From NCBI GenBank assembly GCA_947625015.1, contig CANQMR010000011.1, forward strand, positions 24,774 to 88,773: a DNA stretch of 64,000 nucleotides. Reading direction: 5' to 3'. Below the pieces are notes generated by a model, which had not been told where the DNA came from, searched no databases, and saw only the letters and a program-made list of their open reading frames with translations. The DNA comes from an uncultured Lachnospiraceae bacterium (GTDB lineage: Bacteria; Bacillota; Clostridia; Lachnospirales; Lachnospiraceae). Position 1 is the stretch's first letter. Every line of letters starts with the position of its first letter. A program made the translations under genes and the position numbers. Positions 16,450-25,104 of this stretch are shown piece after piece.

Positions 16450-18981
16450 ATGAGAAAAGAAAAGGGAAGAAATACAGCTCTTTTTCTTGTCTTTTGTATG
16501 GTGTTAAGTATGTTTAGTGCCATACCGGCAAGAGCGGAAGGTGACGGAGACGAGAGTCAAGAAGAGCTATGTGGGTTGCTTGCTGTAGAGTGGCTAGGCA
16601 GAGATGGGGAGAACGATGGAGAAGTTCGTGTAAAAAATAATCATCCGGTTGATCCTGAGGGAAACCCGATATCATACACAGATTACAAAGACGTGTCTAT
16701 ACCAGGCGCTGCATTGTGGATTGATTACAAAGATACTGATGGTACACCAGTACCTGTTTCGGCAGACCAACTAACTGTAAAATATTTTGCCGAGGAAGAT
16801 CCAAGGGAAGAAGGAACCTCTGAGGGTTCGGATACGGGTTCGATAGTAGATTATACAGTTCAGACTAGCGAAGGCGAAAGAACTTTGGTATTGTTTGAAC
16901 CAGATGGGCTGGGATATTATAGTTTTAGTTATAATCAATGTGAGACTGATGACTTAACTGTCTATGTAGGCTATCCGGAAATTGGCATCTATTCTAAGGA
17001 TGAACAGGATGTGGATTATTTGTATCCTGCAAACGATTGGGTTGAGGAGCAAAGCTTCAATTACACCGGATTGAAAGGGGAAAATGACAATAAAATATAT
17101 GTGAATTTGTACAATAGATATGAAGCAGACAGTATAAAACTGACTGAATATACATTGTCGCTTTGGGACGAAGAAGGAACAGAATTAAATAGTGAGTCAG
17201 ATAAAGACAAGTTTGAAAAATACATGTCAGTTAAGCAGATGACTGATAAGCTTGGTTGGTATGAGATTACATTTAATGAGGCTCTTTCTTCAGAAGACGG
17301 GTTTGGTTTAAGCATAAACGGAGAAAAGGACGGTGACCCCATAGGTGCTTATCTTGAAGGTTCCTTCCAACAGTCCGGCTTATATGTAACATGGGATGGC
17401 GAATATCGATGCAACGGTGAAAATGTAATGTATTATCCCGGAGGATTAAATCCGGAAGCAGCGAAGTTAAGGTTCGGTAAGTTTGTGAAGGACAAAAAAA
17501 CTGGAAAAGTAACAGATGAGTTTCTCGGCCTACAGGAGGAAAAAATTCAGATAGAGGCAGGGTATGTAGACTATGAAAATGGTTTTAAATGGACAGAGAA
17601 GGGCGACGCTGCGAAGGATGACTGTGAATGGGAACTAACAAATGAGGGCTTTTTAAAGATTAAGTCTTACTATCAACAGGATTATAAGATTACTGTTGGA
17701 ACTGAGGGAAGTGTTTATGTACACCCCTATATGGAAACGATAGAATTTTTTACTGATAAGGTACGTCCTGCTGATCCGGAGCGGATAACGAGGCGTATTC
17801 GTACTATAAAAGTAAATGAGGGAAAGCCTGCAACGGTATATGTACTGGCGTATAGTGATGCTGAGGACGCTTATTCAGCTGATATGAACAACCCGGAAAT
17901 AAAAGCAATTTTAAAAGATGGTAAGACGGAGGTAACAGAAACCTATATTAAACGGGGTGAAAAATTTACAGATAAGGATGGTAACCCCGGTTATCCGATA
18001 GAAATAACTGCTCAGGCAAAGGAAGACTTTTACATTACAGTAACTGCAAACGGTCCCGTACAAGATGAGAATGGGGAGTTGCTAGAACATAAGAATACGC
18101 TGTCTGTTGACATCAACAAGCGGTCGACTTTAAAGGTGACTGCGCCACTAAAGACCACCTATACGGAAGGCGATATGTTTGATCCCACCGGTATGGCAGT
18201 CGAGCTGGTCTATGCAGATGGAACGACAGAACCGTTAAAAGAAGGATATACAGTCACTCCGGCAGGACCGTTAACAACAGCAGACACAAGCGTAACGGTT
18301 TCATATCTTGAATTGACAACACCACTGCCAATTACCGTAAGTCCAAAGGCGCCGGAGACGCCGCAGACGCCTCCGACTGCTCAGCCTTCTGCAGAGGGGA
18401 CAGTACTGTCGTCTCAGGAGACTGGCGAAAAGGCAGAGTTTACAGTTACCAGTGATGACAGTGCAGATCCGACAGTAGCGTATAAGGGAACTACGGAGAA
18501 GAAGGAAAAATCGGTTAAGATACCTGATAAGGTAGTAGTGAACGGCATTACGTACAAAGTGACTTCTATTGCAGATAATGCATTTAAGGGGAATAAGACG
18601 ATAACCAAGGTAACTGTCAGCAGCAATATTACATCGATTGGTAAAAATGCATTTGCTAACTGTAAGAAACTTAAGACCGTTACGGTTTCCGGAAACGTAA
18701 CGACGGTGGGCGACAATGCCTTTAAGGGATGCGCTGCGCTGACCAAGGTTACTTTGCCTGCCAAGACAAAAAAGATTGGTAATAATGCATTCAGCGGATG
18801 TAAGAAGTTAAAGACGCTGACGATTAAGTCTAAGAAATTAACGTCAAAGAACATTTCTAAAAATGCGTTTAAGGGAATAACCAGTAAGACAACGATTAAA
18901 GTACCTGCCAGCAAAGTGGCGGCATATAAGAAGCTGTTCAAGAAAAAAGGGCTTGCCAAAAATGTCAAGGTAACCCGATAA
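16450..18981 (+). CDS. secreted protein with Ig-like domain and BspA-type leucine-rich repeats
   Basis: 843 aa. A signal peptide covers about residues 1-29 (basic start, hydrophobic core ALFLVFCMVLSMF, cleavage after ARA). A long acidic region of about 520 residues has no domain I recognise. A bacterial Ig-like domain follows near 555-625 (YTEGDMFDPTGMAVELVYAD), then a Pro/Thr linker (PKAPETPQTPPTAQP), then LRR_5 repeats near 700-800 with the pattern NAF-GC-KLKTVT. No LPXTG or membrane anchor is present, so it is likely released or wall-associated by other means. Strong AGAGGAGG site before the ATG; a terminator follows. Confidence 0.85.
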   Translation: MRKEKGRNTALFLVFCMVLSMFSAIPARAEGDGDESQEELCGLLAVEWLGRDGENDGEVRVKNNHPVDPEGNPISYTDYKDVSIPGAALWIDYKDTDGTPVPVSADQLTVKYFAEEDPREEGTSEGSDTGSIVDYTVQTSEGERTLVLFEPDGLGYYSFSYNQCETDDLTVYVGYPEIGIYSKDEQDVDYLYPANDWVEEQSFNYTGLKGENDNKIYVNLYNRYEADSIKLTEYTLSLWDEEGTELNSESDKDKFEKYMSVKQMTDKLGWYEITFNEALSSEDGFGLSINGEKDGDPIGAYLEGSFQQSGLYVTWDGEYRCNGENVMYYPGGLNPEAAKLRFGKFVKDKKTGKVTDEFLGLQEEKIQIEAGYVDYENGFKWTEKGDAAKDDCEWELTNEGFLKIKSYYQQDYKITVGTEGSVYVHPYMETIEFFTDKVRPADPERITRRIRTIKVNEGKPATVYVLAYSDAEDAYSADMNNPEIKAILKDGKTEVTETYIKRGEKFTDKDGNPGYPIEITAQAKEDFYITVTANGPVQDENGELLEHKNTLSVDINKRSTLKVTAPLKTTYTEGDMFDPTGMAVELVYADGTTEPLKEGYTVTPAGPLTTADTSVTVSYLELTTPLPITVSPKAPETPQTPPTAQPSAEGTVLSSQETGEKAEFTVTSDDSADPTVAYKGTTEKKEKSVKIPDKVVVNGITYKVTSIADNAFKGNKTITKVTVSSNITSIGKNAFANCKKLKTVTVSGNVTTVGDNAFKGCAALTKVTLPAKTKKIGNNAFSGCKKLKTLTIKSKKLTSKNISKNAFKGITSKTTIKVPASKVAAYKKLFKKKGLAKNVKVTR

Positions 18982-18991
18982 AGGGATATGG

Positions 18992-19030
18992 AAAAGCTTT
19001 CCCCTGGATGTTTCAGGGGAAAGCTTTTAG
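18992..19030 (+). terminator. rho-independent terminator
   Basis: Perfect 15-bp stem AAAAGCTTTCCCCTG (18992-19006) with CAGGGGAAAGCTTTT (19014-19028), 11 nt after the stop codon of the secreted protein. Confidence 0.92.
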
Positions 19031-19138
19031 TTAATCAAATAATGAAAAGCGGATAAAATAGTTTATCCAAATCGGAAATATCGTGATAGAATATCTGTAA
19101 ATGATATTGTCCTATTGCAGAATACAAGATAGGATGGC

Positions 19139-19561
19139 GTGGGGAAGGTTATGAAATCGACAGAGGAATTGATTAATTTATTACAGATTTTGAATATTGA
19201 GGAATTTAAGAAGGATGATTCCTTTCGTGAGATTAAGATAGAAGAGTATCTCGATCATCTGCTGACGAAGCATGGATTAACGGCAAAGGATGTAATTTTC
19301 AAGCTGAACATGGAACGCTCTTATACCTATCAGATTCTGAAGGGCAGGCGCAATCCTACCAGAAAATTCCTGATTCGGATTGCAGTGCTTTGCCGGTTAT
19401 CGTTAGAGGAGACCCAGCATCTTCTGGCAGTCGGGAACCGTCCGGCATTATATCCCCGCAACCGTTTTGATGCGGTGGTTATCTATGGCATACAGCACAA
19501 TCTGACCGAGGAGGAGATTGATGAGCTGTTGACAGAGTTAGGGGAGGATACGCTTGGCTAG
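19139..19561 (+). CDS. XRE-family helix-turn-helix protein
   Basis: 140 aa from GTG 19139, or 136 aa from ATG 19151 (MKSTEELINLL); the binding site does not decide between them. A Cro/CI-type DNA-binding domain lies around residues 38-95: EYLDHLLTKHGLTAKDVIF, then the recognition helix region RSYTYQILKGRRNPTRK, then IRIAVLCRLSLEETQHLL. The C-terminal 40 residues are acidic and end in a small helical region. It is monocistronic between two well-separated transcription units. No target site is obvious. Confidence 0.82.
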   Translation: MGKVMKSTEELINLLQILNIEEFKKDDSFREIKIEEYLDHLLTKHGLTAKDVIFKLNMERSYTYQILKGRRNPTRKFLIRIAVLCRLSLEETQHLLAVGNRPALYPRNRFDAVVIYGIQHNLTEEEIDELLTELGEDTLG

Positions 19562-19610
19562 ATGCTGTCCGGCGGGGCGCAGGCGGAACCGGCCTTACGG
19601 GATGCAGACC

Positions 19611-19638
19611 TTGACTTTTTAATAAGAGTTAGTATAAT
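19611..19638 (+). promoter_or_regulatory. promoter of ktrB-ktrA-feoAB
   Basis: TTGACT (19611-19616), 16-bp spacer, TATAAT (19633-19638), about 165 bp before ktrB. Confidence 0.75.
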
Positions 19639-19802
19639 TGTTTTCTGTGGGAAGGAATTTCCCATGGGAAGCCGCAAATGCTGATGTAAGCTGATGACTT
19701 CTGTGATGATTATCGTGGAACCATCAGTTTTTTATTTCTGCGGGCAGCAAGGCCGACGCTATGCCCGCGCGAGCAGTTGACGTATCTTTAGAGGGCGTGA
19801 AG
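19639..19802 (+). promoter_or_regulatory. leader with terminator-like hairpin before ktrB
   Basis: The leader contains CTGATG (19691-19696) pairing with CATCAG (19722-19727), followed directly by TTTTTT, so it looks like an intrinsic terminator inside the leader. Upstream GGGAA (19651-19655) and TTCCC (19659-19663) form a small hairpin, and downstream GCGGGCA (19740-19746) pairs with TGCCCGC (19762-19768) before the ktrB binding site. The layout suggests attenuation or a riboswitch sensing ions or a nucleotide. I did not find the c-di-AMP (ydaO) or M-box signatures. Confidence 0.5.
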
Positions 19803-21164
19803 ATGAATAGGAAATTTTACTTTGGATTATCCACAACGCAGATTATTATGTTCAGCTTCTTTCTTGCCATACTGGCGGGAAGCCTGCTGCTTGCCCTGCC
19901 GGTCAGTTCCGCTGACGGTGAGGCGGTTCCCTATATTGACGCCCTGTTTACGGCGACAACCTCTATTTGCGTTACCGGTCTGGTGACGGTACCCACATAT
20001 TCCACCTGGAGTATCTTTGGACAACTGGTGATTCTGGTGTTGATTCAGATTGGCGGGCTTGGCGTGGTGACGGTGCTTTCCGGCCTGTTAATCGGCCTGC
20101 ACAGAAGAATCGGTATCGGAGACAGAATACTGCTTCAGGATGCGTTTAATCTAAATTCCATGTCGGGAATTGTCAAGTTTGTCCGAAGGGTGCTGATTGG
20201 CACCTTTGTAGTAGAAGGGGTGGGCGCCCTCTTATATATGACTGTATTTATACCGGAGTTCGGGGGGCGGGGAATATGGATTTCCATCTTTAATTCCGTC
20301 TCGGCTTTTTGCAATGCGGGCATGGACATTATTTCCGAGGACAGTCTGTGCGCCTATGTGTCGAATCCGTTAATCAATCTCGTAACCTGTCTGCTGATTA
20401 TCTTAGGCGGTATCGGTTATATTGTCTGGTGGGATGTGTTAGGGGCAGTCAGGAATTTCCGCAAACAGAAATGGAGGGCGTTCAAGGGAATGACGCTTCA
20501 CAGCAAGATTGCCATTTTCACAACCTGCGTTCTCATTTTTGCTGGCGCGGCGGTGTTTCTTGTTCTGGAATATCATAATCCCCTTACGATAAAGGACTAT
20601 TCCCTGCCGGATAAGCTGATGGCGTCCCTGTTTCAGTCCGTAACCACAAGGACGGCGGGCTTTGCCACGATTCCCCAACAGAACCTGACCAATGCGTCGT
20701 CTGTGATTTCCGTACTGCTGATGTTCATCGGCGGCTCTCCGGTAGGAACGGCGGGCGGCGTCAAGACGGTTACCATTGCAGTATTGTTTGTCTTTGCCTT
20801 CGCGGCAATCGGCAACAAAGAGGATGCGGTGCTTTTCCACAGGAGGATTCCACCGCAGGCGGTCAGCAAGGCGGTTGCGGTGGTCAGCATGTCGTTTCTC
20901 ATTTTGTTTGCCTCCACTGTGCTGTTGGCGGTATTTGCAGACGGAAATGTCATTGATATTCTTTACGAGACGGCCAGCGCCACAGCGACGGTGGGGCTGA
21001 CAAGAAATCTGACGCCGACCCTGAATCTGTGGGGGAAACTGATTATCATTGTGACGATGTATCTCGGAAGAGTGGGACCCATTTCTCTCGTGATTGCATT
21101 CCATACAAGGAAAGAGAATAAAAATATGATTAAGAATCCAACCGAGGAAATCAGCGTTGGCTGA
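19803..21164 (+). CDS. ktrB: Ktr/Trk-type potassium channel subunit
   Basis: 453 aa from ATG 19803 (MNRKFYFGLSTTQIIMFSFF), 7 nt after GAGGG; the ATG at 19761 is inside a hairpin. It has four repeated membrane-pore-membrane units with filter-like segments TTSICVTGLVT, NAGMDIIS, TTRTAGFATI and ATATVGLTRNLTP. It moves K+ (with Na+ coupling in KtrB proteins) across the membrane. The cytoplasmic regulator ktrA follows 22 bp later. The length and lack of an extra N-terminal helix pair fit KtrB better than TrkH. Confidence 0.92.
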   Translation: MNRKFYFGLSTTQIIMFSFFLAILAGSLLLALPVSSADGEAVPYIDALFTATTSICVTGLVTVPTYSTWSIFGQLVILVLIQIGGLGVVTVLSGLLIGLHRRIGIGDRILLQDAFNLNSMSGIVKFVRRVLIGTFVVEGVGALLYMTVFIPEFGGRGIWISIFNSVSAFCNAGMDIISEDSLCAYVSNPLINLVTCLLIILGGIGYIVWWDVLGAVRNFRKQKWRAFKGMTLHSKIAIFTTCVLIFAGAAVFLVLEYHNPLTIKDYSLPDKLMASLFQSVTTRTAGFATIPQQNLTNASSVISVLLMFIGGSPVGTAGGVKTVTIAVLFVFAFAAIGNKEDAVLFHRRIPPQAVSKAVAVVSMSFLILFASTVLLAVFADGNVIDILYETASATATVGLTRNLTPTLNLWGKLIIIVTMYLGRVGPISLVIAFHTRKENKNMIKNPTEEISVG

Positions 21165-21186
21165 CGGGGAAGAAAGGAGTAAATCC

Positions 21187-21840
21187 ATGAGTAATAGCAA
21201 ATCCTATGCGGTATTCGGACTGGGTAAATATGGACGGGCTGTGGCAAAGGAGCTGGTGAAAAACGGCGCGGAGGTTATAGCGGTGGATGTGCAGGAAGAC
21301 ATTGTCAACAGCTTAGCCGCTGACATTCCCTACTGTAAATGCGCAGATGTGACGGACGGGGAGGTCATCAAGCGGCTGGGGATTTCCAATGTGGATGTGG
21401 CGGTCATCACCATGTCCGGCAACTTAGAGGCCAGCGTCATGGCAACCCTGCTCTGCAAGGAAATTGGCGTGAAGACGGTAATTGTAAAATGTTCTAACGA
21501 GATGAACTGTAAAATTTTGAGCAAGGTCGGAGCCGACCAGGTCGTGATTCCGGAAAGCGAGTCGGGTATCCGGTTGGCGAAGAATCTGTTAAGCCATGGC
21601 TTTATCGATTTGGTAGAGCTTTCTAAAGATGTGTCGATGGTGGAATTAGATGTGCGCCCGGAGTGGGTGGGAAAGAATTTAATCGAGTTGAACCTGAGAA
21701 AAAAATATTCCATCAATGTGGTATCGGTAGTGCAGGATAACCGGGTTGACGTCAATGTGGACCCGGAACGGCCTTTAGAAAGTTCCATGAAGCTGATTGT
21801 GGTTATCAATACATCTAAGTTGGATAAATTAAGAGGATAG
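21187..21840 (+). CDS. ktrA: potassium channel regulatory subunit (RCK domain)
   Basis: 217 aa from ATG 21187 behind AAGGAG. The N-terminal RCK/TrkA_N Rossmann fold shows GLGKYGRAVAKEL with an acidic residue ending the second strand (VIAVDVQ), binding NAD(H)/ATP. The C-terminal TrkA_C domain covers about residues 135-217 and in this family can bind c-di-AMP. A ring of KtrA gates KtrB. It sits in one transcript with ktrB, and feoAB begins 5 bp after its stop codon. Confidence 0.93.
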   Translation: MSNSKSYAVFGLGKYGRAVAKELVKNGAEVIAVDVQEDIVNSLAADIPYCKCADVTDGEVIKRLGISNVDVAVITMSGNLEASVMATLLCKEIGVKTVIVKCSNEMNCKILSKVGADQVVIPESESGIRLAKNLLSHGFIDLVELSKDVSMVELDVRPEWVGKNLIELNLRKKYSINVVSVVQDNRVDVNVDPERPLESSMKLIVVINTSKLDKLRG

Positions 21841-21845
21841 AACAA

Positions 21846-24269
21846 ATGACACTGAAAGAATTGGAAATGGGAAATACGGCGGTAGTCACTGCTGTGGGCG
21901 GAGAGGGCTCCTTAAGGCAGCATTTTCTCGATATGGGGCTGATTCCCGGCACAGAGGTTACGCTGATAAAATACGCCCCGTTAGGGGACCCCATGGAGCT
22001 TCGTCTTCATGGCTATGAGCTTACCCTAAGGCTGGCGGATGCGGAAAAGATAACCGTTGCCGCCGACAGTACAGGGGACGGCAAAGAAGCCGTAAAGGGA
22101 AATGCAAAAAATAAGGCGTCCGGCAATCAAACGGGGGGAAACGCCGCAGAGCAGAGTCCGTCCGCAGGCGGAAGGCGGCGCAAAAAGAGCGAGCACCCCG
22201 GCCTGGGCGAGGGCGGCCGCTATCATGTCAAGGCGGACGAGAATCCTCTGCCGAAGGGAACGCTGCTTACCTTTGCGCTGGCAGGGAACCAGAACTGCGG
22301 CAAGACCACGCTGTTTAACCAGCTTACCGGCGCCAACCAGCATGTAGGCAATTTTCCCGGCGTGACGGTGGAGCAGAAAAGCGGCTCGATCCGGGGAAAG
22401 AGCAATACCCGGGTAACGGATTTGCCCGGCATTTACTCCATGTCCCCCTACAGCAGCGAGGAGATTGTCACCAGGGAATTTATCATCAGGGAAAAACCGG
22501 CGGGAATTATCAATATTGTGGACGCCACGAATATTGAACGGAACCTTTACCTTACCATGCAGCTTATGGAGCTGAATATTCCCATGGTGCTGGCCTTAAA
22601 TATGATGGACGAGGTGCGGGGCAACGGCGGTTCTGTGGATATCAACGAATTGGAGGAACGGCTGGGGATTCCGGTGGTTCCCATTTCCGCTGCAAAAAAT
22701 GAGGGAATTGACGAGTTGGTAAGCCATGCCCTCCATGTGGCCCAGTATCAGGAGCGGCCCGGACGGATTGACTTTTGCAGCAAGGACGATAACGGCGGAG
22801 CCGTACACCGCTGTCTGCATGGCATTGTGCATTTAATTGAGGACCATGCGGATGCGGCCGGCATTCCGGTACGGTTTGCAGCGGCCAAACTGGTGGAGGG
22901 CGACCCCATCGTTTTAGAATCCTTGAATTTAAGCCGGAATGAAAAGGAGATGTTAGAGCATATCATCTGCCAGATGGAGGAGGAGCGGGGCTTAGACCGC
23001 TGTGCGGCGATAGCGGATATGCGGTTTGTGTTTATCAAACGGCTGGTGGAGGAGACGGTTGTTAAGCCGCAGGAAAGCAGGGAACATGCCAGAAGCCGCC
23101 GCATTGACAAGTTTTTAACCGGAAAATATACGGCGCTTCCCGCTTTTGTGCTGATTATGGCGCTGGTGTTTTACTTAACCTTTAATGTAATCGGAGCGTG
23201 GTTACAGGCGCTTTTGGAAAGCGGTATCGGCGTATTGACGGAAAAAACCGCCGCCCTGCTGGATGCCTGGCATGTGAATGAGGTGTTACACTCTCTGGTG
23301 ATCGACGGCATTTTTAACGGCGTGGGAAGCGTCTTAAGTTTTCTTCCCATCATTGTGATTTTGTTCTTTTTTCTGTCCCTGTTGGAGGACAGCGGCTATA
23401 TGGCGCGGATTGCCTTTGTCATGGATAAGCTGCTGCGTAAGATTGGCCTTTCCGGGCGCAGTATTGTTCCCATGCTGATTGGCTTTGGCTGTACCGTACC
23501 GGGCGTGATGGCCAGCCGGACGCTGCCCTCGGAACGGGACCGGAAAATGACGATTATTCTGACGCCCTTTATGAGCTGTACCGCTAAACTGCCGATATAC
23601 GGTTTCTTTACGGCGGCATTTTTCCCCGGCCATGGGGCTGTGATTATGGTGGCCTTGTACTTTGCCGGAATTGCAGTAGGCATACTGACTGCGCTGTTGT
23701 TTGGGAAGACGCTGTTCAAGGGGGAAGCTGTCCCCTTTGTTATGGAACTGCCGAATTACCGGCTGCCCGGCGCAAGAAATGTGGCCCAGCTTTTGTGGGA
23801 TAAGGCGAAGGATTTTCTGCAAAGGGCGTTTACGGTTATCTTCGTGGCGACCATTGTAATCTGGTTTTTGCAGACCTTTGATTTGAAATTGAACATGGTG
23901 ACGGATTCCCAGAACAGTATGCTGGCCCTGCTGGCCGGTCGGATTGCGCCGGTGTTTACCCCGCTGGGATTTGGTGACTGGCGGATATCCACCGCCCTGA
24001 TTGCCGGTTTTATGGCAAAAGAAAGCGTAGTGTCCACACTGTCGGTACTGTTTGGCACTACGGCTGGTCTGATGAAAGTATTGACGCCTGTCGGGGCCGC
24101 GGCCCTGCTGGTGTTCTGTCTGTTATATACCCCATGCGTTGCCGCCGTCTCTTCCATTAAACAGGAGCTTGGCGCGAAATGGGCGGCGGCAATCGTAGTC
24201 CAGCAATGCCTGATTGCATGGCTGGCAGCCTTTATCGTTCATGGTATCGGCATGGCGCTGGGGATGTAG
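21846..24269 (+). CDS. feoB: FeoA-FeoB fusion, ferrous iron transporter
   Basis: 807 aa. Residues 1-75 form a FeoA SH3-like domain (LRQHFLDMGLIPGTEVTLIK). A low-complexity basic linker of about 60 residues follows. The FeoB G domain has G1 GNQNCGKTT (147-155), the switch region HVGNFPGVTVE, G3 DLPGIYSM and G4 NMMD. The membrane part has two Gate motifs, including DSGYMARIAFVMD and GFGCTVPGVMASRTL. It takes up Fe2+ with GTP hydrolysis. FeoC is absent. It is placed 5 bp after ktrA, giving an unusual K+/Fe2+ transport transcript. It ends 4 bp from a convergent gene with no terminator. Confidence 0.95.
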   Translation: MTLKELEMGNTAVVTAVGGEGSLRQHFLDMGLIPGTEVTLIKYAPLGDPMELRLHGYELTLRLADAEKITVAADSTGDGKEAVKGNAKNKASGNQTGGNAAEQSPSAGGRRRKKSEHPGLGEGGRYHVKADENPLPKGTLLTFALAGNQNCGKTTLFNQLTGANQHVGNFPGVTVEQKSGSIRGKSNTRVTDLPGIYSMSPYSSEEIVTREFIIREKPAGIINIVDATNIERNLYLTMQLMELNIPMVLALNMMDEVRGNGGSVDINELEERLGIPVVPISAAKNEGIDELVSHALHVAQYQERPGRIDFCSKDDNGGAVHRCLHGIVHLIEDHADAAGIPVRFAAAKLVEGDPIVLESLNLSRNEKEMLEHIICQMEEERGLDRCAAIADMRFVFIKRLVEETVVKPQESREHARSRRIDKFLTGKYTALPAFVLIMALVFYLTFNVIGAWLQALLESGIGVLTEKTAALLDAWHVNEVLHSLVIDGIFNGVGSVLSFLPIIVILFFFLSLLEDSGYMARIAFVMDKLLRKIGLSGRSIVPMLIGFGCTVPGVMASRTLPSERDRKMTIILTPFMSCTAKLPIYGFFTAAFFPGHGAVIMVALYFAGIAVGILTALLFGKTLFKGEAVPFVMELPNYRLPGARNVAQLLWDKAKDFLQRAFTVIFVATIVIWFLQTFDLKLNMVTDSQNSMLALLAGRIAPVFTPLGFGDWRISTALIAGFMAKESVVSTLSVLFGTTAGLMKVLTPVGAAALLVFCLLYTPCVAAVSSIKQELGAKWAAAIVVQQCLIAWLAAFIVHGIGMALGM

Positions 24270-24273
24270 GGGC

Positions 24274-25074
24274 TTACGGCCGCTGGCCTAAGCCGCCCTC
24301 TAAGGTCAAAGTCTCGCCGGTCATATATTTGAAATCCGGAGAGGCAAGCTGTACGCATACCCGTCCGATTTCTAATTCCGCATCTCCGAAATGTCCGGCA
24401 GGAGGCGTGTGTACATTCTGCTTGAAAGCGTCGGGATAAGCATTTTCAAACTGCTCAAGCTGTGAGGTCCATGCGAGGGGACATACAATGTTGACATTGA
24501 TGCCGTCCTTGGCCCATTCGGTTGCGGCGACTCTGGTAAGTCCCCGGATTCCCTCTTTGGCTGCCGCATAGGCGCACTGTCCGAAGTTTCCGAAAAGTCC
24601 TGCGCCGGAAGCAAAGTTCACAACGGAGCCCTTGGACTCTTTCAGGTAAGGATAGCAGGCTTTCATATAATAAAATGCCGCATATAATCCGGAATACAGG
24701 GCTAAGTTAAACTGTTCTGTGGTGTGGTCTGCCAAAGTGACGCCGGAAGCAGAGGCCTGGGCGTTGTTAATCAGCACATCGATTCCCCCGAACGTGTCAA
24801 CGGTCTGTTTGATGACATTGGCCACAACTGCCTCGTTATCGGCGCCGGCGTTGACGTCGGCCTGCACGATTAACACCTTGATTCCGTAAAGGCGTTCCAA
24901 TTCTTCTTTTGCGTCCTCCAGCTTTTTCACATTTCTTCCTGTGATGACCAAGTTAGCGCCCTCCTTTGCATAGGCGGTCGCAATGCCGTAGCCGATGGAG
25001 CCGCATCTGCCGTCGCTGAGAACGGCCCGGCCGGCGCCGGTGATAATTGCTGTTTTCCCTGTTAAAAATCCCAT
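24274..25074 (-). CDS. SDR dehydrogenase, resembles 12-alpha-hydroxysteroid dehydrogenases
   Basis: 266 aa classical short-chain dehydrogenase. The cofactor motif is TGAGRAVLSDGRCGSIGYG (longer than the usual TGxxxGIG because of an insertion), followed by NNAQ for the NNAG motif. Catalytic residues are Ser in FASGAG and Tyr-Lys in YAAAKEG. The end TGETLTLEGG is typical. Segments such as NNAQASASGV and SGLYAAFYYMK remind me of clostridial bile-acid 12-alpha-HSDH, recalled from memory and not verified. The Arg in VITGRN suggests NADP preference. AAGGAGG lies 9 nt before the ATG. Monocistronic. Confidence 0.8.
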   Translation of the reverse strand: MGFLTGKTAIITGAGRAVLSDGRCGSIGYGIATAYAKEGANLVITGRNVKKLEDAKEELERLYGIKVLIVQADVNAGADNEAVVANVIKQTVDTFGGIDVLINNAQASASGVTLADHTTEQFNLALYSGLYAAFYYMKACYPYLKESKGSVVNFASGAGLFGNFGQCAYAAAKEGIRGLTRVAATEWAKDGINVNIVCPLAWTSQLEQFENAYPDAFKQNVHTPPAGHFGDAELEIGRVCVQLASPDFKYMTGETLTLEGGLGQRP

Positions 25075-25104
25075 AACTAGAAACCTCCTTTGAAAATAAA
25101 TAAT

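Noticed and set aside
18414..18968. 184-codon hydrophobic ORF antisense to the leucine-rich repeats
   Set aside because: Its hydrophobic pattern mirrors the Lys/Asn repeat codons of the sense gene; no binding site.
16450..18981. Sortase-anchored surface protein
   Set aside because: The C-terminus lacks LPXTG, a hydrophobic stretch and a positive tail in that order.
19639..19802. c-di-AMP (ydaO) or M-box riboswitch before ktrB
   Set aside because: Expected by context but the conserved blocks of those families were not found by eye; kept as an unnamed leader.
20439..21200. 253-codon ORF antisense to ktrB
   Set aside because: Rich in Arg, Gln and His as expected of a shadow frame; KtrB on the plus strand is complete.
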